From Actinomyces capricornis (lineage in GTDB: Bacteria; Actinomycetota; Actinomycetes; Actinomycetales; Actinomycetaceae): a stretch of 64,000 bases of DNA. The stretch's first letter is position 1. Every line of letters starts with the position of its first letter. Under the pieces are notes generated by a model, which saw only the letters and a program-made list of their open reading frames with translations, had not been told where the DNA came from and ran no database searches. The stretch is taken from contig NZ_AP025017.1 of the NCBI RefSeq assembly GCF_019974135.1, positions 1,054,001 to 1,118,000 on the forward strand, in the 5' to 3' direction. Shown here one piece after another: positions 11,107-21,207 of the stretch. Position numbers and translations under genes: made by a program.

Positions 11107-11139
11107 GCCGTCATCCCGATCCTCGACACGGCCAGCATC

Positions 11140-11574
11140 TCACAGCCCCCACTTCGCCCGGAGATCACTCTTCTTCACTTGCTCAGGCTCCTTCGCGTGA
11201 TCATCAGACGCATCATCCCTGACCGCCGAGACCTTGCTGGTGATCCTATCGATGATCCCCTTGATCTCCGTACGGTAGTTATCAGTCAACGGTGTCGTCT
11301 GCCAGATCTTGCCATCACCACCGAGGCCCTCGGTGAGCATGTTAGATTTCGGCATCATGCCACTCGTAGGACCGGCATCTAAGTCGTCACAAGCGTCATC
11401 CAGGGCATCGAGCACTTTCTTCATCGCCGGGCGCTTCAAATTGGGGACCATCTTGTCGTCGTCCCCCTCGTCCCCACTGTTCTGGGCCCAGCTCGGGCCC
11501 ATGTAGCTGTATTTCGGGCTGGTATTGCTGCTGTAGTTACTACTAGTGCTGCCGCCGTAGACGCTGTAGGACAT
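11140..11574 (-). CDS. Small helical protein, first gene of the low-GC operon
   Basis: 144 residues, not recognised. A Ser/Tyr-rich N-terminus (SYSVYGGSTSSNYSSN) precedes two predicted amphipathic helices (MKKVLDALDDACDDLDAG and DNYRTEIKGIIDRITSKV), separated by a segment with one Trp (GDGKIWQTTPL). The helix-Trp-helix layout faintly resembles WXG100-type type VII substrates, but there is no strict WxG and I see no C-terminal YxxxD/E signal. AGGAAGGGG lies about 7 bases before the ATG at 11574; a TTG codon directly precedes it. A chaperone, partner or immunity role for the downstream product is possible but unproven. Confidence 0.65.
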   Translation of the reverse strand: MSYSVYGGSTSSNYSSNTSPKYSYMGPSWAQNSGDEGDDDKMVPNLKRPAMKKVLDALDDACDDLDAGPTSGMMPKSNMLTEGLGGDGKIWQTTPLTDNYRTEIKGIIDRITSKVSAVRDDASDDHAKEPEQVKKSDLRAKWGL

Positions 11575-11734
11575 CAACGACCCCTTCCTGGATCCAGGGA
11601 TACGACCGAGGCCGGCCGTGATCTGAATGTTATGTAGGCCATCCCCCCCTTATGTCAAGCGACTCAACCGCAGCAGCGAGCACCGCCCCACGCCCATCCC
11701 AGGATCACCGGCCCGACGCACCACGGGCGCCCCG

Positions 11735-13108
11735 CTACTCCCCCTTGAACCTCATCCCCGCGGTGAAGCCCATGGGGTTGGCCTCGTAGTCGGCCAGGGT
11801 CTGCTCATCGAGGGCCAGGAAATCGGCATCGTCGGTCAGGGGCTCGTCATTCTCCATCTCCCCCACGAGGATCGCCTCCATCTCCTGGGTGTCGCCCCCC
11901 AGGTAGGACTGCTCATCGCGGTGCTGGGGCAGGACCGTGCGGACGTAGTCGGCCACCGCCTCCTCAGTGCTCACGTCACGCTGCTGAGCCTCAGACATGT
12001 ACCACCGGTGCTCCAGCACCTCGTGGAAGATCTCCGCCGGTTCCAGTTTACGGCGCAGCTCCAGGGGCACCGCCAGGATCGTGGGCTCGAAGACCTCCGC
12101 CAGCCAGGCGTGGGAGACCAGCTCGATCGGGTCGTCCTTGCGGCCCATGATCGCGCGGTAGGCCTCCAGGTCGTTGAGCATGCGCTGGCCCTGCCTCTCC
12201 TGGACATCCAGGCCCGTCAGGCGCATCACCTGCCGGTGGTAGTGGCCGGCGTCGACCACCTTGGGCTGGATCGACATGCGCGCGCCGGCGGCATCGGTAC
12301 TCATGGTCAGCTCGCCGACGTCGTAGCCCAGGTTGTTGAGCTCCTCGATGCGCCGGCGCACCCTCCAGCGCTCCTCCATGGAGAAGGACTCCTCGGCGGT
12401 GAGGACCCGCCACAGCTCGGTGTAGCGGAACACGATCCTGTCCCCGACCTCGATGGTGTCCACGCTGGGCTCCAACAGCGCCCCGGCCTGGAGGTCCATG
12501 AGCTCGCCGATGATATTGGTGCGGGCGACGTCGATGTCGTAGAGGCGCTTGCCCTCCGTGAGCCCATCGGGGTGGAGCTCGCCGGTCTCGGCGTCCACCA
12601 GGTAGGCGGCGAAGGCCCCGGCATCGCGCCTGAAGAGCGTGTTGGACAGGGACACATCCCCCCAGTAGAAGCCCAGCAGGTGGAGGCGCACCAGCAGCAC
12701 CGCCAGGGCGTCGATGAGGCGGGTGGCGGTCTCGGGGCGCATGTACTGGCTGAACAGGGCGCGATAGGGCAGGGAGTAGGACAGATGCTCGGTGACGAGC
12801 ACGGAGTTGAGGGGCTCGCCGCTGAGATCGGTGCGCCCCGTGATGACCGCCGTGGGCTGCACGCAGGGGGCCCCCAGGCGCACCAGGTCCCGCAGGAGCT
12901 CGTACTCGCGGTGGGCCACCGACTCCCCGATCTCCTTGACGGCGATGACCCGCTCGGAGAGGTTGACGAAGCGGACGATGTGCCGCGACAGGCCGCGGGG
13001 AAGGGCGGCCAGCACCTCGGAGGGCCACTGCTCCAGGGGGATCTCCCAGGGCAGGTCGAGCAGCGCGGGGTCGATCGTCGCCGCGGTGATCTGCATGGAT
13101 GGAGGCAT
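11735..13108 (-). CDS. DUF4032 domain protein with kinase-like (LPS-kinase-type) N-terminal region
   Basis: 457 residues. The N-terminal half has a degenerate protein-kinase-like core: VIAVKEIGE (possible phosphate-binding Lys), YELLRDL, and a catalytic-loop-like GFYWGDVSLSNTLFRRD followed by YLVDAETGEL. The C-terminal half (from about residue 230) matches the actinobacterial DUF4032 arrangement, with QPKVVDAGHYHRQVMRLTGL and EVLEHRWYMSE. The substrate is unknown. The start at 13108 is supported by GACAAT exactly 6 bases upstream, so it is probably leaderless. Its neighbour encodes the sugar-import ATPase. Confidence 0.8.
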   Translation of the reverse strand: MPPSMQITAATIDPALLDLPWEIPLEQWPSEVLAALPRGLSRHIVRFVNLSERVIAVKEIGESVAHREYELLRDLVRLGAPCVQPTAVITGRTDLSGEPLNSVLVTEHLSYSLPYRALFSQYMRPETATRLIDALAVLLVRLHLLGFYWGDVSLSNTLFRRDAGAFAAYLVDAETGELHPDGLTEGKRLYDIDVARTNIIGELMDLQAGALLEPSVDTIEVGDRIVFRYTELWRVLTAEESFSMEERWRVRRRIEELNNLGYDVGELTMSTDAAGARMSIQPKVVDAGHYHRQVMRLTGLDVQERQGQRMLNDLEAYRAIMGRKDDPIELVSHAWLAEVFEPTILAVPLELRRKLEPAEIFHEVLEHRWYMSEAQQRDVSTEEAVADYVRTVLPQHRDEQSYLGGDTQEMEAILVGEMENDEPLTDDADFLALDEQTLADYEANPMGFTAGMRFKGE

Positions 13109-13187
13109 GGCCTCATTGTCACATCTCCACCCGCCAGGCGCCCTCCGACGGCGCGGGCGATGCGCCGGGCAGCAGCCCACGGCCGCA

Positions 13188-13229
13188 GGCGAGCCCCGCC
13201 CGCGGCACAGGGCCGGGACGGGGCTCGCC
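13188..13229 (-). terminator. Intrinsic terminator-like hairpin after the sugar ATPase gene
   Basis: GGCGAGCCCCG at 13188-13198 pairs perfectly with CGGGGCTCGCC at 13219-13229 (11 bp), with a GC-rich 20-base loop, starting about 30 bases after the ugpC-type stop. There is no clear T-run, which is common for terminators in GC-rich actinobacteria. Confidence 0.65.
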
Positions 13230-13259
13230 GGAGTGTCGATCAGAACCGGGTTGCGCCGA

Positions 13260-14387
13260 TCACACGGGCAGGCGCTGGCCGGTGGAGGCCGAGAAGATGT
13301 GCTCCTGGCCGGGGCGGATCCGCACATAGACGGTCTCGCCGGGCTCGGGGGCGGTCCGCGGGGGGACGCGCACGATGATCTGGCTGGAGTCCTCACCGGA
13401 GCCGAGCTTGGCGTCGGACTTCTCCGCGCCCACCAGCTCGCCGTAGATGTAGGCGTCCGAGCCCAGCTCCTCGACGAAGGACAGGCGCACCGGGATGGAG
13501 TGCTCGTCCTCGGCCGAGACCACGTCCAGGGACTCGGGGCGGAAGCCGATGGTCACCTTGCCGCCGTCCTCGGGCTTGATGGCGTCCAGGGTGGCGCGGG
13601 AGAGCTGGATCTTAGCCGCACCGATGGTGGCCACATCCCCCTCCACCGTGAACTGGCCCAGGTTCATGGCCGGGGAGCCGATGAAGCCCGCGACGAAGTC
13701 GTTGGCCGGCTTGTCGTACATCTCACGGGGGGTGCCGACCTGCTGGAGCAGGCCGTCCTTGAGCACCGCGATGCGGTCGCCCATGGTCAGGGCCTCGGTC
13801 TGGTCGTGGGTGACGTAGACCGTGGTGACCCCCAGGGAGCGCTGCAGGGAGGCGATCTGGGTGCGGGTCTGGACGCGCAGCTTGGCATCCAGGTTGGACA
13901 GAGGCTCGTCCATGAGGAAGACCTTGGGCTTGCGCACGATGGCGCGGCCCATGGCCACGCGCTGGCGCTGACCGCCGGAGAGCGCCTTGGGCTTGCGGTC
14001 CAGGTACTCCGTGAGGCCCAGGATCTTGGCGGCCTCCTTGACCCGCTTGTCGATCTCGGCCTTGGGGGTGCCCGCGATCTTCAGGGCGAAGCCCATGTTG
14101 TCATGCACGGACATGTGCGGGTACAGGGCGTAGTTCTGGAAGACCATGGCGATGTCACGGTCCTTGGGCTGGACGTCGGTGACATCGCGGTCCCCGATGA
14201 GAATACGGCCGGAGTTGACGTCCTCCAGGCCCGCGAGCATGCGCAGGGAGGTCGACTTCCCGCATCCGGAGGGGCCGACCAGGACGAGGAACTCCCCATC
14301 GGCGATCTCAAGGTTGAGGGCATCCACACTGGGGCGGTCATTGCCCGGGTAGATGCGCGTGGCATTGTCAAAGGTCACTGTTGCCAT
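13260..14387 (-). CDS. ugpC: Sugar ABC-importer ATPase, UgpC/MsiK/MalK type
   Basis: 375 residues. Walker A GPSGCGKST, Q-loop VFQNYALYPHMSV, signature LSGGQRQR, Walker B VFLMDEPLSNLDA, the switch His in THDQTEA, and C-terminal MalK-type beta-barrel (TOBE) repeats including IGFRPESLDV. Relatives such as Streptomyces MsiK power several carbohydrate importers. No permease or binding-protein gene is adjacent, which fits a shared stand-alone ATPase. AAGGGAAGG precedes the ATG at 14387. The ugp name denotes the family; the true substrate range is unknown. Confidence 0.92.
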   Translation of the reverse strand: MATVTFDNATRIYPGNDRPSVDALNLEIADGEFLVLVGPSGCGKSTSLRMLAGLEDVNSGRILIGDRDVTDVQPKDRDIAMVFQNYALYPHMSVHDNMGFALKIAGTPKAEIDKRVKEAAKILGLTEYLDRKPKALSGGQRQRVAMGRAIVRKPKVFLMDEPLSNLDAKLRVQTRTQIASLQRSLGVTTVYVTHDQTEALTMGDRIAVLKDGLLQQVGTPREMYDKPANDFVAGFIGSPAMNLGQFTVEGDVATIGAAKIQLSRATLDAIKPEDGGKVTIGFRPESLDVVSAEDEHSIPVRLSFVEELGSDAYIYGELVGAEKSDAKLGSGEDSSQIIVRVPPRTAPEPGETVYVRIRPGQEHIFSASTGQRLPV

Positions 14388-14707
14388 GAGGCCCTTCCCT
14401 TCACCGGCAGGTACGTGCCGGACGATCCGTAGTGAAAGGTGCCGATGCGTGTCCGCACTGACACATGCCACCCGGGAAGGTCGCCCCGGGTGACGGACAT
14501 ATGCTGTCACACAATCGCCTCCATCACCAAGTGATCGAGGGGGCCGGCCCGCTCGATCCCGGCCCGTGCCGTCTGCCGCCGGCCAACCAGTCGCCTGCCA
14601 GCCGCCGTCGGGCCCGACGGCGCTGCGGCGCTCCTCACGGCGTCCGCCCGCCGGGCACAGCCCGCCCATCCTCGCCCCGCACCGCGCCCGGTACTACTGT
14701 GGGGGTC

Positions 14708-16843
<2,136 letters not shown>

Positions 16844-17067
16844 ATCACTCCATCCGCCGGACGGCGGGGCCCGGCGCGGGCGCAGGGTTGCAGACCTATC
16901 TCCACACCGCGAACACGAGTGATTCCCGCGGTCGCATCAGGCACAATGCTGAGCGTGGTCGCGGCTGCCAGGCGAGCGCCTGCCGGCGGGAGACGATGGG
17001 AGACCACACGAGCCTCCCTCATGGCAGAGCGACCATCACCACTGACCGAGCAGCAGAGGAGTACCGC

Positions 17068-18006
17068 GTGGCCCCCAATGAGCCCCGTCCCACCAAGGCG
17101 CAGCGCCGCGAGGCCGCCCGAGCCCAGGCCAAGGCACTGCGCGAGGCCGAGGAGCGCCGGGCCAGGCGCAACACGATCACGCGCCGCAGCCTCATCGGCG
17201 TCGGTGCGCTGGCCGCAGCGGGAACCGCGGGCTGGCTCGTCTACGACCATCGGCGCGACGCCGCCGAGGCCGCCGCCCGGGCCAGCGCGCTGCTGCCCGC
17301 CGGAGGGGGCATCGTGGAGGAGAAGGCGAACCAGAAGGGGGTGCCTTCCACGGTCCTGGCCGACGGCTCCTGGACGTACGGCAAGACGAGCGAACTGGAC
17401 ACGGTCATCAGCGGCGCCCCGGTTCTCGATGTGTACTTCGACTACTCCTGCCACTTCTGCGCCGACTTCGAGACGCGGCACTCCCAGGAGATCAGCGCAC
17501 TCCTGGACGAGGGCCGGATCACCCTGGCCCTCCACCCCTCCGACATCCTCGGCCAGGCCTGGACCGATATGGTGATGAACGCCATGGGATTGGTGCTCGA
17601 CGAGGCCCCGGACACCTCCCTGGCCTTCCACAACGCCGCTCTGGCGTTCTTCTCCGAGGTCTTCGCCTCCCAGGACGGCAGCCGGCTCACCATGGAGAAC
17701 CTCGTGACTGCCGCCACCTCCGCCGGGGTGCCCACCGCCACCACCGACAAGTTCGAGAAGACCGCCAAGAACAACACCTACGGCCCCTGGACCATGCTCG
17801 CCCAGGAGTCCTTCCAGGGCCGTGGCCTCAAGGGCACCCCCACGGTGTTCCTCGGCGGCGAGCAGATCGACCTGTCCACGCTGACATCCCCCACCGCCCT
17901 GACCGACATGGTCGATAACCTGGGCAGCTCGGCCGCAGCGACCGAATCGGCATCGCCGGCCGCCGACACCGGTGGGGACCCGGGCTCCACGGCGCCCACC
18001 GAGTAG
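17068..18006 (+). CDS. DsbA-family thioredoxin-fold protein, Tat-like or anchored export signal
   Basis: 312 residues. A charged N-terminus with a twin-arginine-like signal (ITRRSLIGVGALAAAGTAGW) precedes a DsbA-type thioredoxin domain: active site YSCHFCADFE (CxxC) at about residues 126-135, a helical insert, and cis-Pro region KGTPTVFLGG. The C-terminus is Ser/Ala/Thr-rich. It probably makes or shuffles disulfides in exported proteins. GTG at 17068 has AGAGGAG at a good distance and is preferred over ATG at 16996. It stands alone between the kinase and tRNA-Thr. Confidence 0.87.
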   Translation: MAPNEPRPTKAQRREAARAQAKALREAEERRARRNTITRRSLIGVGALAAAGTAGWLVYDHRRDAAEAAARASALLPAGGGIVEEKANQKGVPSTVLADGSWTYGKTSELDTVISGAPVLDVYFDYSCHFCADFETRHSQEISALLDEGRITLALHPSDILGQAWTDMVMNAMGLVLDEAPDTSLAFHNAALAFFSEVFASQDGSRLTMENLVTAATSAGVPTATTDKFEKTAKNNTYGPWTMLAQESFQGRGLKGTPTVFLGGEQIDLSTLTSPTALTDMVDNLGSSAAATESASPAADTGGDPGSTAPTE

Positions 18007-18081
18007 GAGGGCTCGGGCATCCGGCTTTCCTCGGCCGGCCGCCTATGCCACACTGTCCCACGCATGAGCCCCGTGGGCCCC

Positions 18082-18157
18082 GCCGCTTTAGCTCAGTTGG
18101 TAGAGCAGCTGTCTTGTAAACAGCAGGTCGTCGGTTCGAGTCCGACAAGCGGCTCCA
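18082..18157 (+). tRNA. tRNA-Thr (anticodon TGT), CCA encoded
   Basis: A complete cloverleaf: acceptor GCCGCTT pairs with AAGCGGC, D-arm GCTC/GAGC, anticodon stem GCTGT/ACAGC around CTTGTAA, T-arm GTCGG-TTCGAGT-CCGAC, discriminator T at 18154 and CCA at 18155-18157. The TGT anticodon reads ACA and, by wobble, other ACN threonine codons. Confidence 0.97.
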
Positions 18158-18386
18158 TCACTGGCCGTCCCCGCCCAGCCCCGGCCACCCCGCTGCTGGT
18201 GGGTGTGCTGTACCTCCTCACTGAGATCGACGACGCAATGCGGGCAGTTCCCGCCGAGGTCACAGGCTCGTCACAATCTGCTGCGTTCCGTGCGCATACG
18301 GACCTTGATCCCTCAGCTAGACATCGGGCGGCACGAGAATGCACCCGCGCTCACCGACGAGCGCCCCTGTCCCGGAGAAAGTCCCG

Positions 18387-19850
18387 ATGTTCAACCGCAA
18401 GCAGAACCAGATCAACGACCTCACCTCCCGGCTCGCATGGGCCGAGGCCACCATCGCCAACCTCCAGGGCATCATCGCCCGAGCCGGAGGCCAGGGGGTG
18501 CTCGACATGCAAGGCCTCGCCTCCCAGATGGCGGCAGACCATGAGCAGGCCATGGCGAGCCTGAACCAGGCCCGGCAGGAGGCGGAGGCAGGCCACCAGC
18601 AGGCGATGGAGGCTCTGGCCAAGGCCCAGCAGGAGGCGGAGGCAGACCATCAGCGGCGTCTCAAGGCCCTGGACAAGAACCTCACCAAAGTCACCAGGAA
18701 CCTGGAGCGCGCCCAGGAGCAGGAGAGAAAGACTGTCGCCCGCATCGCTGAGCAGAGGCAGGAGCTCGACGCCCTGACTCAGGAGACCAGCGATATACGC
18801 ATCATGGTCGACGCCGGCTTGAACCCCTATCCACACCCGGCGCAGTCCTCGCTCGATCTCAGGGTCCGACTAGAGGATGTGCGCTCGCGCATCAAGAGCA
18901 TGGTGAGGGACAAGACCGCCATCAAGGCCACCAGCTCCTTCACGTTCAACAACTCCTCGGCGAAGGGGCGCAAGTTCGTGTCGGATATGTCGAAGATGAT
19001 GCTGCGCGCCTACAACTCAGAGGCCGAGAACTGCGTCCTGACAGTCAAGGCGGGCAATGGCGATGCCGCCCGCAAGCGCCTGGAGCGGACGCGGGAGCAG
19101 GCGGAGCGACTGGGCACTCTCATTGACCTGAAGGTCACTCATGAGTACCACCGGCTGCGCCTGGAGGAACTGGAGCTGGCACTGGCCTATCAGAACGCGA
19201 AGAAGGCTGAGAAGGAGGCCGAGCGCGAGGAGAGGGCCCGACTCAGGGAGGAGCGCAAGGCCCAGCAGGAGCTGGAGGCGCAGCGGGCGAAGCTCAGCAA
19301 GGAAATGGACCACTACCGCAACGTCCTGGCATCCCTGAGGGCCGAGGGGCGCGAGAACGAGGCCGCCACTATCGAGGCCCGCCTGAACCACCTCCACGAG
19401 GAGATCGACAAGGTCGACTCCCGTGCGGCCAACATCCGGGCAGGATACGTCTACGTCATCTCCAACATCGGGGCCTTCGGCGAGCGCATGGTCAAGATCG
19501 GCATGACTCGGCGACTTGAGCCCATGGATCGTGTGCGAGAGCTCGGTGACGCCTCGGTGCCTTTCGGCTTCGACGTCCATGCCCTGTTCTTCTCCGAAGA
19601 CGCCGTTGGCGTGGAGAACAGGCTTCACCACCACTTCGCGGATCGTCGCGTCAACAGGGTCAATACTCGCCGAGAGTTCTTCTACGTGACACCAGCCCAG
19701 GTGCGCGATGCTCTTACCCAGGTGGCCGAGGGAAGCCTGCTGGAGTTCACTGAGGTACCTGAGGCGGAGCAGTACCGGATGAGCCTCCAGATCGCCGAGG
19801 CCGACACCCCGAGCCACGACGCCTCCGAAGCCCCGGAGCGTGTGCTCTAG
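18387..19850 (+). CDS. DUF4041 / T5orf172 GIY-YIG nuclease-domain protein with coiled coils
   Basis: 487 residues. Coiled coil at about 1-130 (LTSRLAWAEATIANLQG onward, with AxAxQEAEADHQ repeats), a DUF4041-type middle (SSLDLRVRLEDVRSRIKSMV to about 270), a second Glu/Arg-rich coiled coil, then a GIY-YIG nuclease domain at about 352-435: GYVYVIS, MVKIGMTRR, a conserved Arg in DRVRELG, and the metal-binding Glu in VENRLHHHF. Such proteins occur in phages, islands and defence loci; the target is unknown. CGGAG precedes the ATG at 18387. It begins 230 bases after tRNA-Thr, a typical insertion position, but I found no repeat of the tRNA 3' end beyond the gene. Confidence 0.85.
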   Translation: MFNRKQNQINDLTSRLAWAEATIANLQGIIARAGGQGVLDMQGLASQMAADHEQAMASLNQARQEAEAGHQQAMEALAKAQQEAEADHQRRLKALDKNLTKVTRNLERAQEQERKTVARIAEQRQELDALTQETSDIRIMVDAGLNPYPHPAQSSLDLRVRLEDVRSRIKSMVRDKTAIKATSSFTFNNSSAKGRKFVSDMSKMMLRAYNSEAENCVLTVKAGNGDAARKRLERTREQAERLGTLIDLKVTHEYHRLRLEELELALAYQNAKKAEKEAEREERARLREERKAQQELEAQRAKLSKEMDHYRNVLASLRAEGRENEAATIEARLNHLHEEIDKVDSRAANIRAGYVYVISNIGAFGERMVKIGMTRRLEPMDRVRELGDASVPFGFDVHALFFSEDAVGVENRLHHHFADRRVNRVNTRREFFYVTPAQVRDALTQVAEGSLLEFTEVPEAEQYRMSLQIAEADTPSHDASEAPERVL

Positions 19851-19904
19851 GCTCCTACCCGATCGCCCATCGTCCACGAGATGCCACAGGGAGGGGGAGC
19901 GCCC

Positions 19905-21122
19905 ATGACGGTCACCGTCACGGCCGCCCGCCCCTCCCTGTGCGCTCTTCACGACGCCGGGGCGTGCGGCTCCTGCCCCTCCCTGGGCACCGCCCTGCCC
20001 GAGCAGTTGGCGGTCAAGCAGGCGCGCGTGGCCGATGCCCTGCGCCCCCGCATCCCCACCGGCGCCTGGCTGGCGCCCTGTGCCAGCCAGCCCGTCGGCT
20101 TCCGCAACAAGGCGAAGATGGCAGTGGCCGGTACCGCCTCCCGCCCCACCCTGGGGATCCTCGACGGCGCCGGGCACGGCATCGACCTGCGCACCTGCCC
20201 GCTGCACGTCCCTGCCATCCAGAGATCCCTGCCCCACCTGGCCCGTCTCATCACCGAAGCGGGGCTCACCCCCTACGACGTTCCGGCCCGCCGGGGCGAG
20301 CTCAAGCACATCCTGGTAACGGCCTCCCCCGATGAGGACCTCATGGTGCGCTTCGTCCTGCGCTCCCATCGGCACCTGGACGACCTGCGCTCCGCCCTGC
20401 CCCGGCTCCAGGAGGACCTGCCCCAGCTGGCGGTGGCCAGCGCCAATATCCAGCCCATCCACCAGGCCGTCCTGGAGGGCGATGAGGAGATCATCCTGAG
20501 CGGCCAGGACCGGCTCCTCATGCGCCTGAGCCTGCCGCCGACGCCGTCGGGACCCGCGACCGGCCAGGACACGCCCGCGGCGGGCATCGAGCTGCCGCTT
20601 TACCTGCCCACCCGCTCCTTCTTCCAGACCAACACCCCCGTGGCCCAGTCCCTCTACGCCACGGCCCGCCACTGGGCCGGGCAGGGCCGGGCGGAGCGCG
20701 TGTGGGACCTGTTCTGCGGGGTGGGCGGATTCGCCCTGGCGCTGGCGGCGCCCGGCCGGGAGATCCTGGGGGTGGAGTCCTCCGCCCCCGCGATCACCGG
20801 GGCGCGCGACGCCGCCCGGCTCATGGGGCTGCCGGCCGAGCGGGTGCGCTTCGAGGCGGGTGACGCCCGGGTGCTGGACCCGGCGGGGGACGAGGGCCCG
20901 GATCTGCTCGTAGTCAACCCCCCGCGGCGGGGCATCGGCGAGCTGGCGCAGCGCATCGAGGCCTGCGAGGTTCCCCGCCTGCTGTACTCCTCATGCAACC
21001 CGGCGAGCCTGGCGGCGGACCTGGAGCGGATGCCGTCACTGCGGGTGGTGCGCGCCCGCCTGTTCGACATGTTCCCGCACACCGACCACGCCGAGGTCCT
21101 GGTCGAGCTTGCCCGCACCTGA
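19905..21122 (+). CDS. rlmC: 23S rRNA (uracil-5)-methyltransferase, RlmC/RumB type
   Basis: 405 residues. The N-terminal Cys cluster (CALHDAGACGSCPSL with a further Cys in LAPCASQP) suits a 4Fe-4S site. The central domain binds RNA. The Rossmann methyltransferase has VWDLFCGVGGFALALA and VVNPPRRG, and the catalytic Cys sits in LLYSSCNPASLAADL. Relatives methylate U747 of 23S rRNA (E. coli numbering). GGGAGGGGGAG precedes the ATG at 19905; an in-frame ATG at 19881 is less favoured. Some specificity uncertainty remains between RlmC and RlmD-like enzymes. Confidence 0.88.
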   Translation: MTVTVTAARPSLCALHDAGACGSCPSLGTALPEQLAVKQARVADALRPRIPTGAWLAPCASQPVGFRNKAKMAVAGTASRPTLGILDGAGHGIDLRTCPLHVPAIQRSLPHLARLITEAGLTPYDVPARRGELKHILVTASPDEDLMVRFVLRSHRHLDDLRSALPRLQEDLPQLAVASANIQPIHQAVLEGDEEIILSGQDRLLMRLSLPPTPSGPATGQDTPAAGIELPLYLPTRSFFQTNTPVAQSLYATARHWAGQGRAERVWDLFCGVGGFALALAAPGREILGVESSAPAITGARDAARLMGLPAERVRFEAGDARVLDPAGDEGPDLLVVNPPRRGIGELAQRIEACEVPRLLYSSCNPASLAADLERMPSLRVVRARLFDMFPHTDHAEVLVELART

Positions 21123-21167
21123 CCAGTCGCATCGCGCCGGCCGCGGCAACCGCCCTGAACGGCCCCG

Positions 21168-21195
21168 GGGGCGGCGCTCTGGAGTGCGCAGCCCC
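21168..21195. terminator. Bidirectional terminator-like hairpin between rlmC and the PAS gene
   Basis: GGGGC-G-GCGC at 21168-21177 pairs with GCGC-A-GCCCC at 21186-21195 (9 bp with one internal mismatch) around an 8-base loop. It sits in the 85-base gap between two convergent stops, so it could serve both genes. Confidence 0.55.
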
Positions 21196-21207
21196 GGCGC
21201 CGGCGGC

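Noticed and set aside
9151..11574. Classical type VII (WXG100) substrate pair
   Set aside because: The small protein has no strict WxG motif and I see no C-terminal YxxxD/E signal, and no secretion genes are nearby. It is kept only as a loose analogy.
18082..19904. Integrated element with attachment sites at tRNA-Thr
   Set aside because: No second copy of the tRNA 3' end and no integrase were found between the tRNA and rlmC, so only a possible islet is claimed.
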